64,000 nt of DNA from Paraburkholderia sp. BCC1886. GTDB taxonomy: Bacteria > Pseudomonadota > Gammaproteobacteria > Burkholderiales > Burkholderiaceae. The notes under the pieces were generated by a model. The model had not been told where the DNA came from. It did no database searches and worked only from the letters and a program-made list of their open reading frames with translations. The translations under genes and the position numbers were made by a program. Positions 1 to 7,223 of this stretch are shown one piece after another (the first letter of the stretch is position 1; each line of letters begins with the position of its first letter). The DNA lies in assembly GCF_900996245.1 (NCBI RefSeq), contig NZ_CAAJGK010000052.1, forward strand, positions 1 to 64,000. The letters are read 5' to 3'.

Positions 1-129
1 AGTTCGATTCTCGTCGGCATTCAGGTGCCGGAGAGCGAGAACGATGCGTTCGCGCGCTTCCAGGCGACGCTCGGTTATCCGAACTGGGAAGAAACGCATA
101 ACCCGGTGTATCGGTTGTTTCTTGCATGA
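1..129 (+). CDS. ilvA: Threonine ammonia-lyase, biosynthetic (3' fragment)
   Basis: The window opens inside a reading frame that runs from base 1 to a TGA at 127-129, giving the last 42 residues. The tail, with GIQVP, LGYPNWEET and NPVYRLFL, is the end of the C-terminal regulatory ACT-like domain of biosynthetic threonine deaminase. The enzyme uses PLP to convert threonine to 2-oxobutanoate, the first step of isoleucine synthesis, and the C-terminal domain carries the isoleucine/valine allosteric sites. Only the end is visible, so the catalytic core cannot be checked. The next gene starts 23 bp downstream on the same strand. Confidence 0.85.
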   Translation, partial: SSILVGIQVPESENDAFARFQATLGYPNWEETHNPVYRLFLA

Positions 130-152
130 TTTTTCGGGACTGAAGCACGCAG

Positions 153-1055
153 ATGGCTCTCACGCTTGCGGACAAACTGGTGGTGGCAATCTCGTCGCGC
201 GCGCTGTTCGACTTCGAGGAAGAGAACCGCGTGTACGAGGACGGCGACCTGCGCGCGTATGAAGCGTTGCAGCGCGACCGGCTGACGGTGCCTGCGAAGC
301 TGGGCGTCGCGTTTCCGCTGATCCGCAAGTTGCTGGCGCTGAACGCCGGCGGGCATCGGGTCGAAGTGGTGATTCTGTCGCGCAGCGATCCGATCAGCGG
401 GCTGCGCGCGTTCCATTCCTGCCGCGAGCATGGGCTCGCGATCGAGCGCGGGGTGTTCACGCGCGGCCGCGCGCCGTTCGGCTATCTGAAGCCGCTGAAT
501 GCCGCACTGTTTTTGTCCGCGAATCAGGACGACGTGCGTGATGCGCTGGCCGCGGGATTTCCGGCTGCGCGCGTGTTGCCCGAATCGGCGAGAATGGCGA
601 GCACGTATCCCGACGAGATCCGGATTGCGTTCGACGGCGACGCCGTGCTGTTTTCCGACGAAGCCGAGCGCGTGTTCCAGAAGGATGGCTTGCGGGCTTT
701 CGTCGGCCATGAGATTCACAATAAGGACTTACCGCTGGCGGACGGTCCTTTGAAGCCTTTGCTCGAAGCGCTGCACCGTTTGCAAAAACTCGCGGACGAA
801 GCCGCACCCATGCATATTCGTACGGCATTGGTGACGGCGCGATCGGCGCCGGCGCATGAGCGGGCGATCCGCACCTTGATGGCCTGGAACATCGAAATCG
901 ACGAAGCGATGTTTCTTGGCGGTTTGGACAAGAGCGCATTTTTGCGCGAGTTCGAGCCGGACTTTTTCTTCGACGACCAAATTGGCCATTGCGAATCGGC
1001 CCGCGTCGTGACGGCGACGGGGCACGTGCTGAGTGGCATCGTGAACGCATCATGA
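153..1055 (+). CDS. 5'-nucleotidase (cN-I-like family)
   Basis: A 300-residue protein matching the bacterial 5'-nucleotidase family (Pfam 5_nucleotid, PF06189) by its general pattern: VAISSRALFDFEEENRVY at the N terminus, the SRSDPISGLRAFHS stretch, AFDGDAVLFSDEAERVF in the middle, and LVTARSAPAHERAIRTL plus EPDFFFDDQ near the end. These acidic blocks suit a HAD-type phosphohydrolase that removes phosphate from nucleoside monophosphates in the cytosol. The start lies 23 bp after ilvA. The stop overlaps the queF start (TCATGA), which suggests translational coupling. Substrate preference cannot be read from the sequence. Confidence 0.85.
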   Translation: MALTLADKLVVAISSRALFDFEEENRVYEDGDLRAYEALQRDRLTVPAKLGVAFPLIRKLLALNAGGHRVEVVILSRSDPISGLRAFHSCREHGLAIERGVFTRGRAPFGYLKPLNAALFLSANQDDVRDALAAGFPAARVLPESARMASTYPDEIRIAFDGDAVLFSDEAERVFQKDGLRAFVGHEIHNKDLPLADGPLKPLLEALHRLQKLADEAAPMHIRTALVTARSAPAHERAIRTLMAWNIEIDEAMFLGGLDKSAFLREFEPDFFFDDQIGHCESARVVTATGHVLSGIVNAS

Positions 1056-1876
1056 CACCTGAACAGTCACCGCTGGGTAAGCCCTCTGCTTACACCGAAC
1101 AATACGACGCATCGTTGCTGTTTCCGATTGCGCGCAGGAATGCGCGCGAGGCGATTGGCATTGGTGCGCAGTTGCCGTTTTTCGGCACGGATATCTGGAA
1201 CGCTTACGAGTTGTCGTGGCTGAATTTGCGTGGCAAGCCGCAGATTGCGGTGGCGACGTTTTTCGTGCCGGCGGATTCGCCGAATATCGTCGAGTCGAAG
1301 TCGTTCAAGCTGTATCTGGGGTCGTTTGCGCAGACGGCGTTCGAGTCGATGGATGCGGTGCGCGACACGATTAAGCGGGATGTGTCGGCTGCTTGTGGTG
1401 CGACGGTTTCGGTTCAGCTTGCGGCGCCTTATGAGTTTGGCAAGTTGAAGATGGAGGAGTTCGACGGGTTGTCGCTGGATCGGCTGGATCTGGATACGGA
1501 TGTTTACCTGCCGGATGCTTCGTTGCTGTCGGCGGCGCTCGATGAAGCGCCGGTTGAGGAGACGGTGGTTTCCAATCTGCTCAAGTCGAATTGTCCGGTG
1601 ACCGGGCAGCCGGATTGGGGGAGTTTGCAGATTCATTATGTCGGGCCGCAGATCGATCATGCCGGGTTATTGCGGTATGTGATTTCTTATCGGAATCACA
1701 CGGGGTTTCATGAGCAGTGTGTGGAGAAGATTTTTATCGATCTGGTGAGGGTTTGTCGGCCTGTTAAATTGGCGGTGTATGCGCGTTACACGCGGCGGGG
1801 GGGGTTGGATATTAATCCTTTCAGGACGAATTTTAATTTGCCAATGCCGGATAATTTTAGATTGGCTCGGCAATAA
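1052..1876 (+). CDS. queF: NADPH-dependent 7-cyano-7-deazaguanine reductase QueF
   Basis: QueF reduces preQ0 to preQ1 with NADPH in queuosine biosynthesis, so its product feeds tRNA wobble modification. The protein is 274 residues, the long (type II, E. coli-like) form made of two T-fold modules. The diagnostic QueF motif ESKSFKLYLGSF lies in the N-terminal half. The catalytic cysteine sits in SNCPVTGQPDW, and HEQCVEKIF follows in the C-terminal half. The ATG at 1052 overlaps the previous stop by four bases. An in-frame extension back to 989 exists but runs through the 5'-nucleotidase gene and adds low-complexity arginine-rich sequence, so I rejected it. Confidence 0.95.
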   Translation: MTPEQSPLGKPSAYTEQYDASLLFPIARRNAREAIGIGAQLPFFGTDIWNAYELSWLNLRGKPQIAVATFFVPADSPNIVESKSFKLYLGSFAQTAFESMDAVRDTIKRDVSAACGATVSVQLAAPYEFGKLKMEEFDGLSLDRLDLDTDVYLPDASLLSAALDEAPVEETVVSNLLKSNCPVTGQPDWGSLQIHYVGPQIDHAGLLRYVISYRNHTGFHEQCVEKIFIDLVRVCRPVKLAVYARYTRRGGLDINPFRTNFNLPMPDNFRLARQ

Positions 1877-1897
1877 CTGTTTTGCACGTTGCACTGG

Positions 1898-2455
1898 CTT
1901 TTGTTTTGGTTTTTTTTGGCCTTTCCTTGATTTGCTTTCGGTCTATTAGCGTTCCCCCTGTGCGGGGGGGCACCTACTTTTCTTTGCCGCCGCAAAGAAA
2001 AGTAGGCAAAAGAAAGCGGGCTCAAACCGCTAACCATTAAGCGGGCACCACGCGCGGTTTCTGGTAGTGGTGCATCTGGAATCTGTGTTCCCGCACATTC
2101 CGCCTCAGTGACAAGGCCGTCATTCTTCCGGCGGCGCTTCGCGCGCCCCCGGGTCGTTCTTGGAACCCTCGGTTTTTTTGCCTTCCGCCGTTTACCCATC
2201 CGCGACGCACGCAGTGCGGAGTGGGAGCTGATGAGTGCTTTGTCACTACCGCAGAATGCGCGACGGCACGGATTCCAGATGCACCACTACCAAAGAAATG
2301 CCGAGGGACCCGCTTAAGAATTAGCGGTGTGAGCCGCTTTCTTTTGCCTACTTTTCTTTGCGGCGGCAAAGAAAAGTAGGTGCCCCCCCGCACAGGGGGA
2401 ACGCTAATAGACCACTAACAAAGCAAGGAAAGGCCAAAAAATCCAGAAAAACAAA
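1898..2455. repeat. ~560 bp imperfect inverted-repeat element
   Basis: The whole queF-ridA gap is two divergent copies of one ~230 bp sequence facing each other (about 1898-2125 and 2222-2455) around a ~95 bp centre. Shared blocks include GGCCTTTCCTTG, GGTCTATTAGCGTTCCCCCTG and TAGTGGTGCATCTGGAATC. Each arm also holds its own 15-bp-stem hairpin, CCTACTTTTCTTTGC and its complement, at 1973-2006 and 2347-2380. No convincing protein is encoded; the short ORFs across it are low-complexity. It looks like a non-coding dispersed repeat in head-to-head form, and it may also act as a termination structure between the convergent queF and ridA genes. Confidence 0.85.
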
Positions 2456-2842
2456 TCAAGCCGAAGGCTTCCTATAAGCCACACAATCAACCTCAACCTT
2501 ACAATCAATCACCATAGAAGAAACCACACATGCCCGCGCCGGCGGATTCCCCCCAAAATACTCTCTGAAAACCTTATTAAACGAAGCAAAATCCCGCGGA
2601 TCATCCAGCCAAACCCCACACCTCACCACATCCTCAACCCCATAACCCGCCTCACCCAGAATGGCGACAACATTCTGAATCGCCTTGTGCGATTGCTCCA
2701 CAATCCCACCATTAATCACCTCGCCATTCTCCATCGGCGTCTGCCCAGACACGAACAACCACCCATCCGCTTCCACCGCCCGCGCAAACGGCATGTGCTG
2801 ACCACCCGTCCCCTTCCCACCTTCCACACCATATCGCTTCAT
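2456..2842 (-). CDS. RidA/YjgF/UK114 family protein
   Basis: A 128-residue protein with the RidA fold signature: PFARAVEADGWLFVSGQTPM near the N terminus and PARACVVSSM in the C-terminal third, where the conserved arginine binds the substrate carboxylate. RidA proteins hydrolyse reactive enamine/imine intermediates released by PLP enzymes, which fits the PLP amino-acid enzyme nearby. Two ATGs are adjacent (2845 and 2842). AGGAG lies 4 bases before the first and 7 before the second, so I chose the second. It starts 20 bp after the D-aminoacylase stop and is probably the last gene of the rpiR-D-aminoacylase operon. It may be a RidA subfamily other than the canonical one. Confidence 0.85.
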   Translation of the reverse strand: MKRYGVEGGKGTGGQHMPFARAVEADGWLFVSGQTPMENGEVINGGIVEQSHKAIQNVVAILGEAGYGVEDVVRCGVWLDDPRDFASFNKVFREYFGGNPPARACVVSSMVIDCKVEVDCVAYRKPSA

Positions 2843-2862
2843 CATTCGACTCCTAAAAAAAT

Positions 2863-4344
2863 TCAGAACACCCCACCCGCATCGGCCTTCGAGGCCGCCC
2901 CTCGTGCCACGAATCGCCCGGCCCGCTCCCCGGTCACCGCACCATCCCGATACGAGAGCACGCCATTCACCCACACCGCGTCGATACCCTCGGCAGCCTG
3001 CCGCGGCGACTCGAACGTGGCAGCATCCCGCACCCGCGCCGGATCGAACAGCACGAGATCGGCGTGATACCCGATATGCACCTCGCCCCGCTGCGACAAC
3101 CCAAAACGCCGCGCGGACAACCCCGTCATCTTGTGCACCGCCGCCTCCAGCGGCAACAACCCGGCGTCGCGCACGTAATGCCCCAACACCCGCGGAAACG
3201 CCCCCCACAAGCGGGGATGCGGCAACGGATCGTTCGGCAATCCGTCCGACCCCACCATCGACGCCGGATGCGACAAAATCCGCCGCACATCGTCCTCCGA
3301 CATGTTGTGATACACCGCGCCCGCCGGCTGCAACCGCTTGCCCGCCTCCTGCTGCGTCACGCCCCACAACGCCGCAATCTCCCCGACCAGCTTGCCCGCC
3401 ATCTCGGGATGCGGCTCCGACCACGTCACCGTAATGTCGATGTCGCCCGTCACCTGTTTCACATCGAGCGTCGAAGAACTGCGGTTATACGGGTAGCAGT
3501 CGCAACCGACCGGCTGCAACCGCCGCGCACCGTCCAGCGACTGCAACACCTCGGCACTACGCCCCCAGTTCGACGGCCCCGCACACTTCAGATGCGAGAT
3601 CACCACCGGCACCCGCGCATGACGGCCGACGCGGTACGCCTCGTCCATCGCGTCCAGAATCGCATCAAACTCGGTGCGCATATGCGTCGTGTAGAGCGCA
3701 CCCGCCGCGGCCAGCGGCTCGGCCAACGCCATCACCTCTTCCGTCGGCGCCGAAAAAGCCGAGCCGTACGCAAGTCCCGAACTCAAACCCAACGCGCCGT
3801 TGGCCAACGCCGCTTCGAGTTGCGCCCGCATCGCGGCGATTTCGTCGGCCGTCGCTGCGCGATCGAGACGGTCCATCTGGTTGCTGCGCAAGGCCGTATG
3901 ACCGATCAGTGCGCCGACGTTCACCGCCGGCCGCGCGTCGTTCACCGCTTTCACGTAATCGGCGAAATCCGGGTACTGGAACGCGTCGCGCTCACCGAGC
4001 AGATTCATCGGATCGGGCGGCTCGCCCTTCAACGTGACCGGCGCGGCGCTAATGCCACAGTTGCCGACGATCACCGTGGTCACGCCCTGACTGATCTTGG
4101 GCAGCATCTGCGGAGAACGGATGACATGCGTGTCGTCGTGCGTATGCACGTCGATGAAACCCGGCGCGAGCGCGCGACCCTCGGCTTCGATCACCTCTTC
4201 CGCAAGCCAGTTCGACAGATTGCCGATCGCGACGATGCGGCCGTCGCGAATCGCCACGTCGCGCTCGAGCGGCGGCGCGCCGGTGCCGTCATAGAGTTGC
4301 GTGCCGACGATCAGCGTGTCGGCGACTTCAGGATGCGAATGCAT
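2863..4344 (-). CDS. N-acyl-D-amino-acid deacylase (D-aminoacylase)
   Basis: A 493-residue amidohydrolase that releases D-amino acids from N-acyl-D-amino acids. Metal and catalytic residues match the Alcaligenes D-aminoacylase pattern and even its numbering: HTH (H67, H69) in GFIDVHTHDD, C96 in VGNCGIS, later histidines in YTTHMRTE and ISHLKCAG, and the Asp in MVGSDGLPNDPLPHP. The ATG at 4344 lies 3 bp after the rpiR stop and is preceded by GGGAG. The neighbours (RpiR regulator, RidA, divergent D-amino-acid PLP lyase) support a role in D-amino-acid catabolism. The acyl and side-chain preference is not predictable here; D-glutamate- or D-aspartate-specific forms belong to the same family. Confidence 0.9.
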   Translation of the reverse strand: MHSHPEVADTLIVGTQLYDGTGAPPLERDVAIRDGRIVAIGNLSNWLAEEVIEAEGRALAPGFIDVHTHDDTHVIRSPQMLPKISQGVTTVIVGNCGISAAPVTLKGEPPDPMNLLGERDAFQYPDFADYVKAVNDARPAVNVGALIGHTALRSNQMDRLDRAATADEIAAMRAQLEAALANGALGLSSGLAYGSAFSAPTEEVMALAEPLAAAGALYTTHMRTEFDAILDAMDEAYRVGRHARVPVVISHLKCAGPSNWGRSAEVLQSLDGARRLQPVGCDCYPYNRSSSTLDVKQVTGDIDITVTWSEPHPEMAGKLVGEIAALWGVTQQEAGKRLQPAGAVYHNMSEDDVRRILSHPASMVGSDGLPNDPLPHPRLWGAFPRVLGHYVRDAGLLPLEAAVHKMTGLSARRFGLSQRGEVHIGYHADLVLFDPARVRDAATFESPRQAAEGIDAVWVNGVLSYRDGAVTGERAGRFVARGAASKADAGGVF

Positions 4345-4347
4345 GAC

Positions 4348-5238
4348 TCAATCTCCCAACGGTTGTCGATTGCCGCCGCCACGATGCGCGTCGAGCGCGT
4401 GCTTCATGCGGCGCAGCAATTCGCGGCTTTCGTCACCCTGACTGACCGCGAGTTCGGTGACGAGCACATCGAGCGCCATCATCATCGCGTAGCGCGACGA
4501 CGAGGGCTTGTAAATGAAATCGGTTTCGAAGGCGACGATCGGGATCACCCAGTCCGCCTGCTTCGCGAGCGGCGACGCGGGCGCGGTCAGCGCGATCAGC
4601 GTCGCGCCGTAGCCGCGTGCGATCTTGCAGTTCTCCAGCATTTCCGGCACGCGTCCGGTCGTGGACAGCGCAATCACCACGCAATCGCGCGACACCGTGC
4701 TCGCCACCATGCGCTGCAGCAACCCGTCCTGATACGTCGCCACCGGACGGCCGAGACGCACGAGCCGGAAGCGCATCTCGTCGGCAAGCGCGGTGGAGCC
4801 GCCGCCCATCCCGAACACGTAGATCATCTTGGCCGCGCGCAAAGCGGCGGCGGCTTCGCCCAGCGGCGCCTGGCGCAACAGTTGATGGTTGTGCGCGAGC
4901 GCAGTTTGCACTTCGTCGAATACGCGTGTGGCAATCGGCTCGGGCGCATCGCCGGCGGCGCCCGCCTGCAGAAACCGTTGCCCGACCGCGGCCGCCTGCG
5001 CGAGCCGCAGTTTCAGTTCGCGCACGTCGCGGCAACCGACCGCCTTGGCAAAGCGGGTCACCGTTGCCACACTCACCTGAGCCTGCTGAGCAAGCGCACC
5101 GATGCTCGCGCGCGACGCGCCGGTCAGGTCGTCGAGAATCTGCGCGGCCACCTTGCGTTCGGCCGAACGCAACTCCGGCGCGCATTCGGCGATGCGCGCG
5201 ACGATGTCGAAAGCGAGTGGATCGGCGGTGGAGTTCAT
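4348..5238 (-). CDS. MurR/RpiR family transcriptional regulator
   Basis: The protein is 296 residues from the ATG at 5238. An N-terminal HTH_6 domain covers LRSAERKVAAQILDDL through VSVATVTRFAKAVGC. The C-terminal half is a SIS domain (IYVFGMGGGSTALADEMRFR, ALSTTGRVPEML) that binds phosphosugars or related effectors. The open frame extends to 5343, but the extra 35 residues run through the divergent promoter region and are not RpiR-like. The gene heads the D-aminoacylase/RidA operon and is divergent from the D-amino-acid lyase gene, so it most likely controls both. The effector is unknown. Confidence 0.88.
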   Translation of the reverse strand: MNSTADPLAFDIVARIAECAPELRSAERKVAAQILDDLTGASRASIGALAQQAQVSVATVTRFAKAVGCRDVRELKLRLAQAAAVGQRFLQAGAAGDAPEPIATRVFDEVQTALAHNHQLLRQAPLGEAAAALRAAKMIYVFGMGGGSTALADEMRFRLVRLGRPVATYQDGLLQRMVASTVSRDCVVIALSTTGRVPEMLENCKIARGYGATLIALTAPASPLAKQADWVIPIVAFETDFIYKPSSSRYAMMMALDVLVTELAVSQGDESRELLRRMKHALDAHRGGGNRQPLGD

Positions 5239-5300
5239 CGTGACAGCGGCATGACCAGGCGGCTCAGGAAGCAGGCGGACAAGCCGCCTGAAAAATTCTG

Positions 5301-5343
5301 GTACTAAATAACATTCGTCCGAGCATCGTACTTTCGGTAACAT
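5301..5343. promoter_or_regulatory. Direct repeat in rpiR/D-lyase divergent promoter, possible RpiR operator
   Basis: Two related copies stand in tandem: GTACTAAATAACAT (5301-5314) and GTACTTTCGGTAACAT (5328-5343). They share GTACT and AACAT with inner spacings of 4 and 6 bases. They lie between the RpiR start (5238) and the divergent enzyme start (5394), a position suited to an operator controlling both directions. Function is inferred from position only. Confidence 0.35.
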
Positions 5344-5393
5344 GGCAAAGTCAAATTTCGATTCGATTTAACCGAACGATGGAGCAGGAGAAC

Positions 5394-6671
5394 ATGAAAG
5401 TTACAAACTATCAAGGCGCGTCAATCGATCCTTATAGCAAGGGCTTGGGCATGGTTCCGGGCGCGAGCATCCAGCTGACCGACGCGGCGCGTCTCGAATG
5501 GAATCTGCTGAACGAGGACGTGAGCCTGCCGGCCGCCGTGCTGTACGCGGATCGGGTCGAGCACAACCTGAAATGGATGCAGGCGTTCGTCGCGGAGTAC
5601 GGCGTCAAGCTCGCGCCACATGGCAAAACGACCATGGCGCCGCAGCTATTTCGCCGGCAACTGGAAACCGGTGCATGGGGCATTACGCTGGCCACCGCGC
5701 ATCAGGTGCGCGCGGCGTATCACGGCGGGGTCACGCGCGTGTTGATGGCCAATCAGCTGGTCGGCCGCCGCAACATGATGATGATCGCCGAACTGCTGAG
5801 CGATCCGGATTTCGAGTTCTTCTGCCTGGTCGACTCGGTCGAAGGCGTCGAACAGTTGGGCCGTTTTTTCACGTCGGTCAAGAAGCCGCTGCAAGTGCTA
5901 CTCGAAATCGGCGTGCCGGGCGGTCGCACCGGCGTACGCGATGCAGCACAACGCAACGCGGTGCTCGAGGCCATCGCGCGCTATCCAGATGTGCTCAAGC
6001 TGGCGGGCGTGGAGTTGTATGAAGGCGTGTTGAAGGAAGAAGCCGAAGTGCGCGAGTTCCTGCAAACCGCGGTGGCCGTGACTCGCGAACTCGTCGCCGC
6101 CGGTCGCTTCGCGCGCAAACCGGCGGTGTTGTCCGGCGCGGGCTCGGCCTGGTACGACGTGGTGGCGGAAGAATTCGTGAAGGCTTCAAAAAGCGGCGAG
6201 GTCGAAGTCGTGTTGAGGCCAGGCTGCTATCTGACGCACGACGTCGGCGTTTATCGCAAGGCGCAGACCGACATCTTCGCGCGCAATCCGGTCGCGAAGA
6301 AAATGGGCGAAGGCTTGCTGCCGGCGCTGCAGTTGTGGGCTTACGTGCAGTCGATTCCCGAACCGGACCGCGCGATCATCGGTCTGGGCAAGCGCGACTC
6401 CGCTTTCGATGCCGGCATGCCGGAGCCGGCACGTCACTATCGGCCCGGCAACGAAGCGCCGCGCGAGATCGAAGCGAGCGAAGGCTGGGAGATTTTCGGC
6501 ATGATGGACCAGCACGCGTATCTGCGCATTCCTGCTGGCGCCGATCTGAAAGTGGGCGACATGATCGCGTTCGATATCTCCCACCCGTGCCTGACGTTCG
6601 ACAAGTGGCGTCAACTGCTGGTGGTCGATCCGGCGTATCGCGTGACGGAAGTGATCGAAACGTTTTTCTGA
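5394..6671 (+). CDS. D-threonine aldolase / D-serine dehydratase-like PLP enzyme (amino acid deaminase)
   Basis: The protein is 425 residues with an alanine-racemase-type TIM barrel and a D-serine dehydratase-like C-terminal domain. The PLP lysine is probably K78 in LAPHGKTTMAPQL. The zinc-type His/Cys pair typical of DSD1/D-threonine aldolases appears as SHPC in DMIAFDISHPCLTFDKW. An upstream in-frame ATG at 5379 exists, but CAGGAG directly precedes the ATG at 5394. Members cleave or deaminate D-beta-hydroxy amino acids. The divergent D-aminoacylase/RidA operon suggests it consumes the freed D-amino acid, with RidA clearing the enamine product. The exact substrate (D-serine, D-threonine or a beta-hydroxyaspartate) is open. 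Confidence 0.85.
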   Translation: MKVTNYQGASIDPYSKGLGMVPGASIQLTDAARLEWNLLNEDVSLPAAVLYADRVEHNLKWMQAFVAEYGVKLAPHGKTTMAPQLFRRQLETGAWGITLATAHQVRAAYHGGVTRVLMANQLVGRRNMMMIAELLSDPDFEFFCLVDSVEGVEQLGRFFTSVKKPLQVLLEIGVPGGRTGVRDAAQRNAVLEAIARYPDVLKLAGVELYEGVLKEEAEVREFLQTAVAVTRELVAAGRFARKPAVLSGAGSAWYDVVAEEFVKASKSGEVEVVLRPGCYLTHDVGVYRKAQTDIFARNPVAKKMGEGLLPALQLWAYVQSIPEPDRAIIGLGKRDSAFDAGMPEPARHYRPGNEAPREIEASEGWEIFGMMDQHAYLRIPAGADLKVGDMIAFDISHPCLTFDKWRQLLVVDPAYRVTEVIETFF

Positions 6672-6686
6672 ATCCGAGCGGCGCCG

Positions 6687-7190
6687 TTACGCTGCTTCAT
6701 TGCCCGGCGCCGCGTCTTCGGTTTGCGTAGCCGCCGAACCAGCGGCGATGACGCTCTCGGTCGCCGCCACTTCGGCAATCCGCGCTTCCAGCATCGTCAG
6801 CGCGCCGCCGAGCGCGGCCAACGCGTCGTCCGGCAAAGCCGCCATCGTGTCGTGCAGAAACGCATTGCGACGCGGCAAGCTCTCTTCGATCGCAGACTGC
6901 CCTGCCGCCGTCAGATGCACGTTGGTCACGCGGTTATCGCGCGTGTCCATGCTGCGCGCGATCCATCCCAACGCTTCCAGGGTTTTGAGCTGCCGCGTGA
7001 GCGCGCCTGGGTCCACGCGCAACCGCTCGACCAGCCGCTTCTGCGACGACTCGCCGTCCTGCGCGTGCAGCGCGAGCAGAATGCGCCAGCGCGGCAGCGG
7101 ATGGCCGACCTGCGCCTCGAAGGCCGACATGAACGCCCGATAAGTGCGACCGAATTGTTGCATGACGGCGACGCGGTCCTGTTCTTCCAT
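6687..7190 (-). CDS. MarR family transcriptional regulator
   Basis: A 167-residue winged-helix regulator. The recognition region SSQKRLVERLRVDPGALTRQLKTLE and the wing with ARSMDTRDNRVTNVHLT are typical of MarR proteins. The C-terminal ~25 residues (AAGSAATQTEDAAPGNEAA) look like a disordered tail. It lies 33 bp downstream of, and on the same strand as, a DHA2-type efflux gene, the usual arrangement of a repressor cotranscribed with the pump it controls. It ends 15 bp from the convergent D-amino-acid lyase gene. The ligand is unknown, probably a phenolic or drug-like compound exported by the pump. Confidence 0.9.
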   Translation of the reverse strand: MEEQDRVAVMQQFGRTYRAFMSAFEAQVGHPLPRWRILLALHAQDGESSQKRLVERLRVDPGALTRQLKTLEALGWIARSMDTRDNRVTNVHLTAAGQSAIEESLPRRNAFLHDTMAALPDDALAALGGALTMLEARIAEVAATESVIAAGSAATQTEDAAPGNEAA

Positions 7191-7223
7191 GATCTTTCAG
7201 CCAAACGGTAAGCAAACGGGAAA

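Noticed and set aside
2037..2393. 118-residue minus-strand ORF inside the inverted-repeat element
   Set aside because: Arginine/glycine-rich, derived from the repeat arms; no homology recognised and no ribosome site.
3064..5307. 747-residue plus-strand open frame opposite D-aminoacylase and rpiR
   Set aside because: It is rich in Arg/His, lacks any domain and is the complement of two well-supported genes; such frames are normal antisense shadows at high GC.
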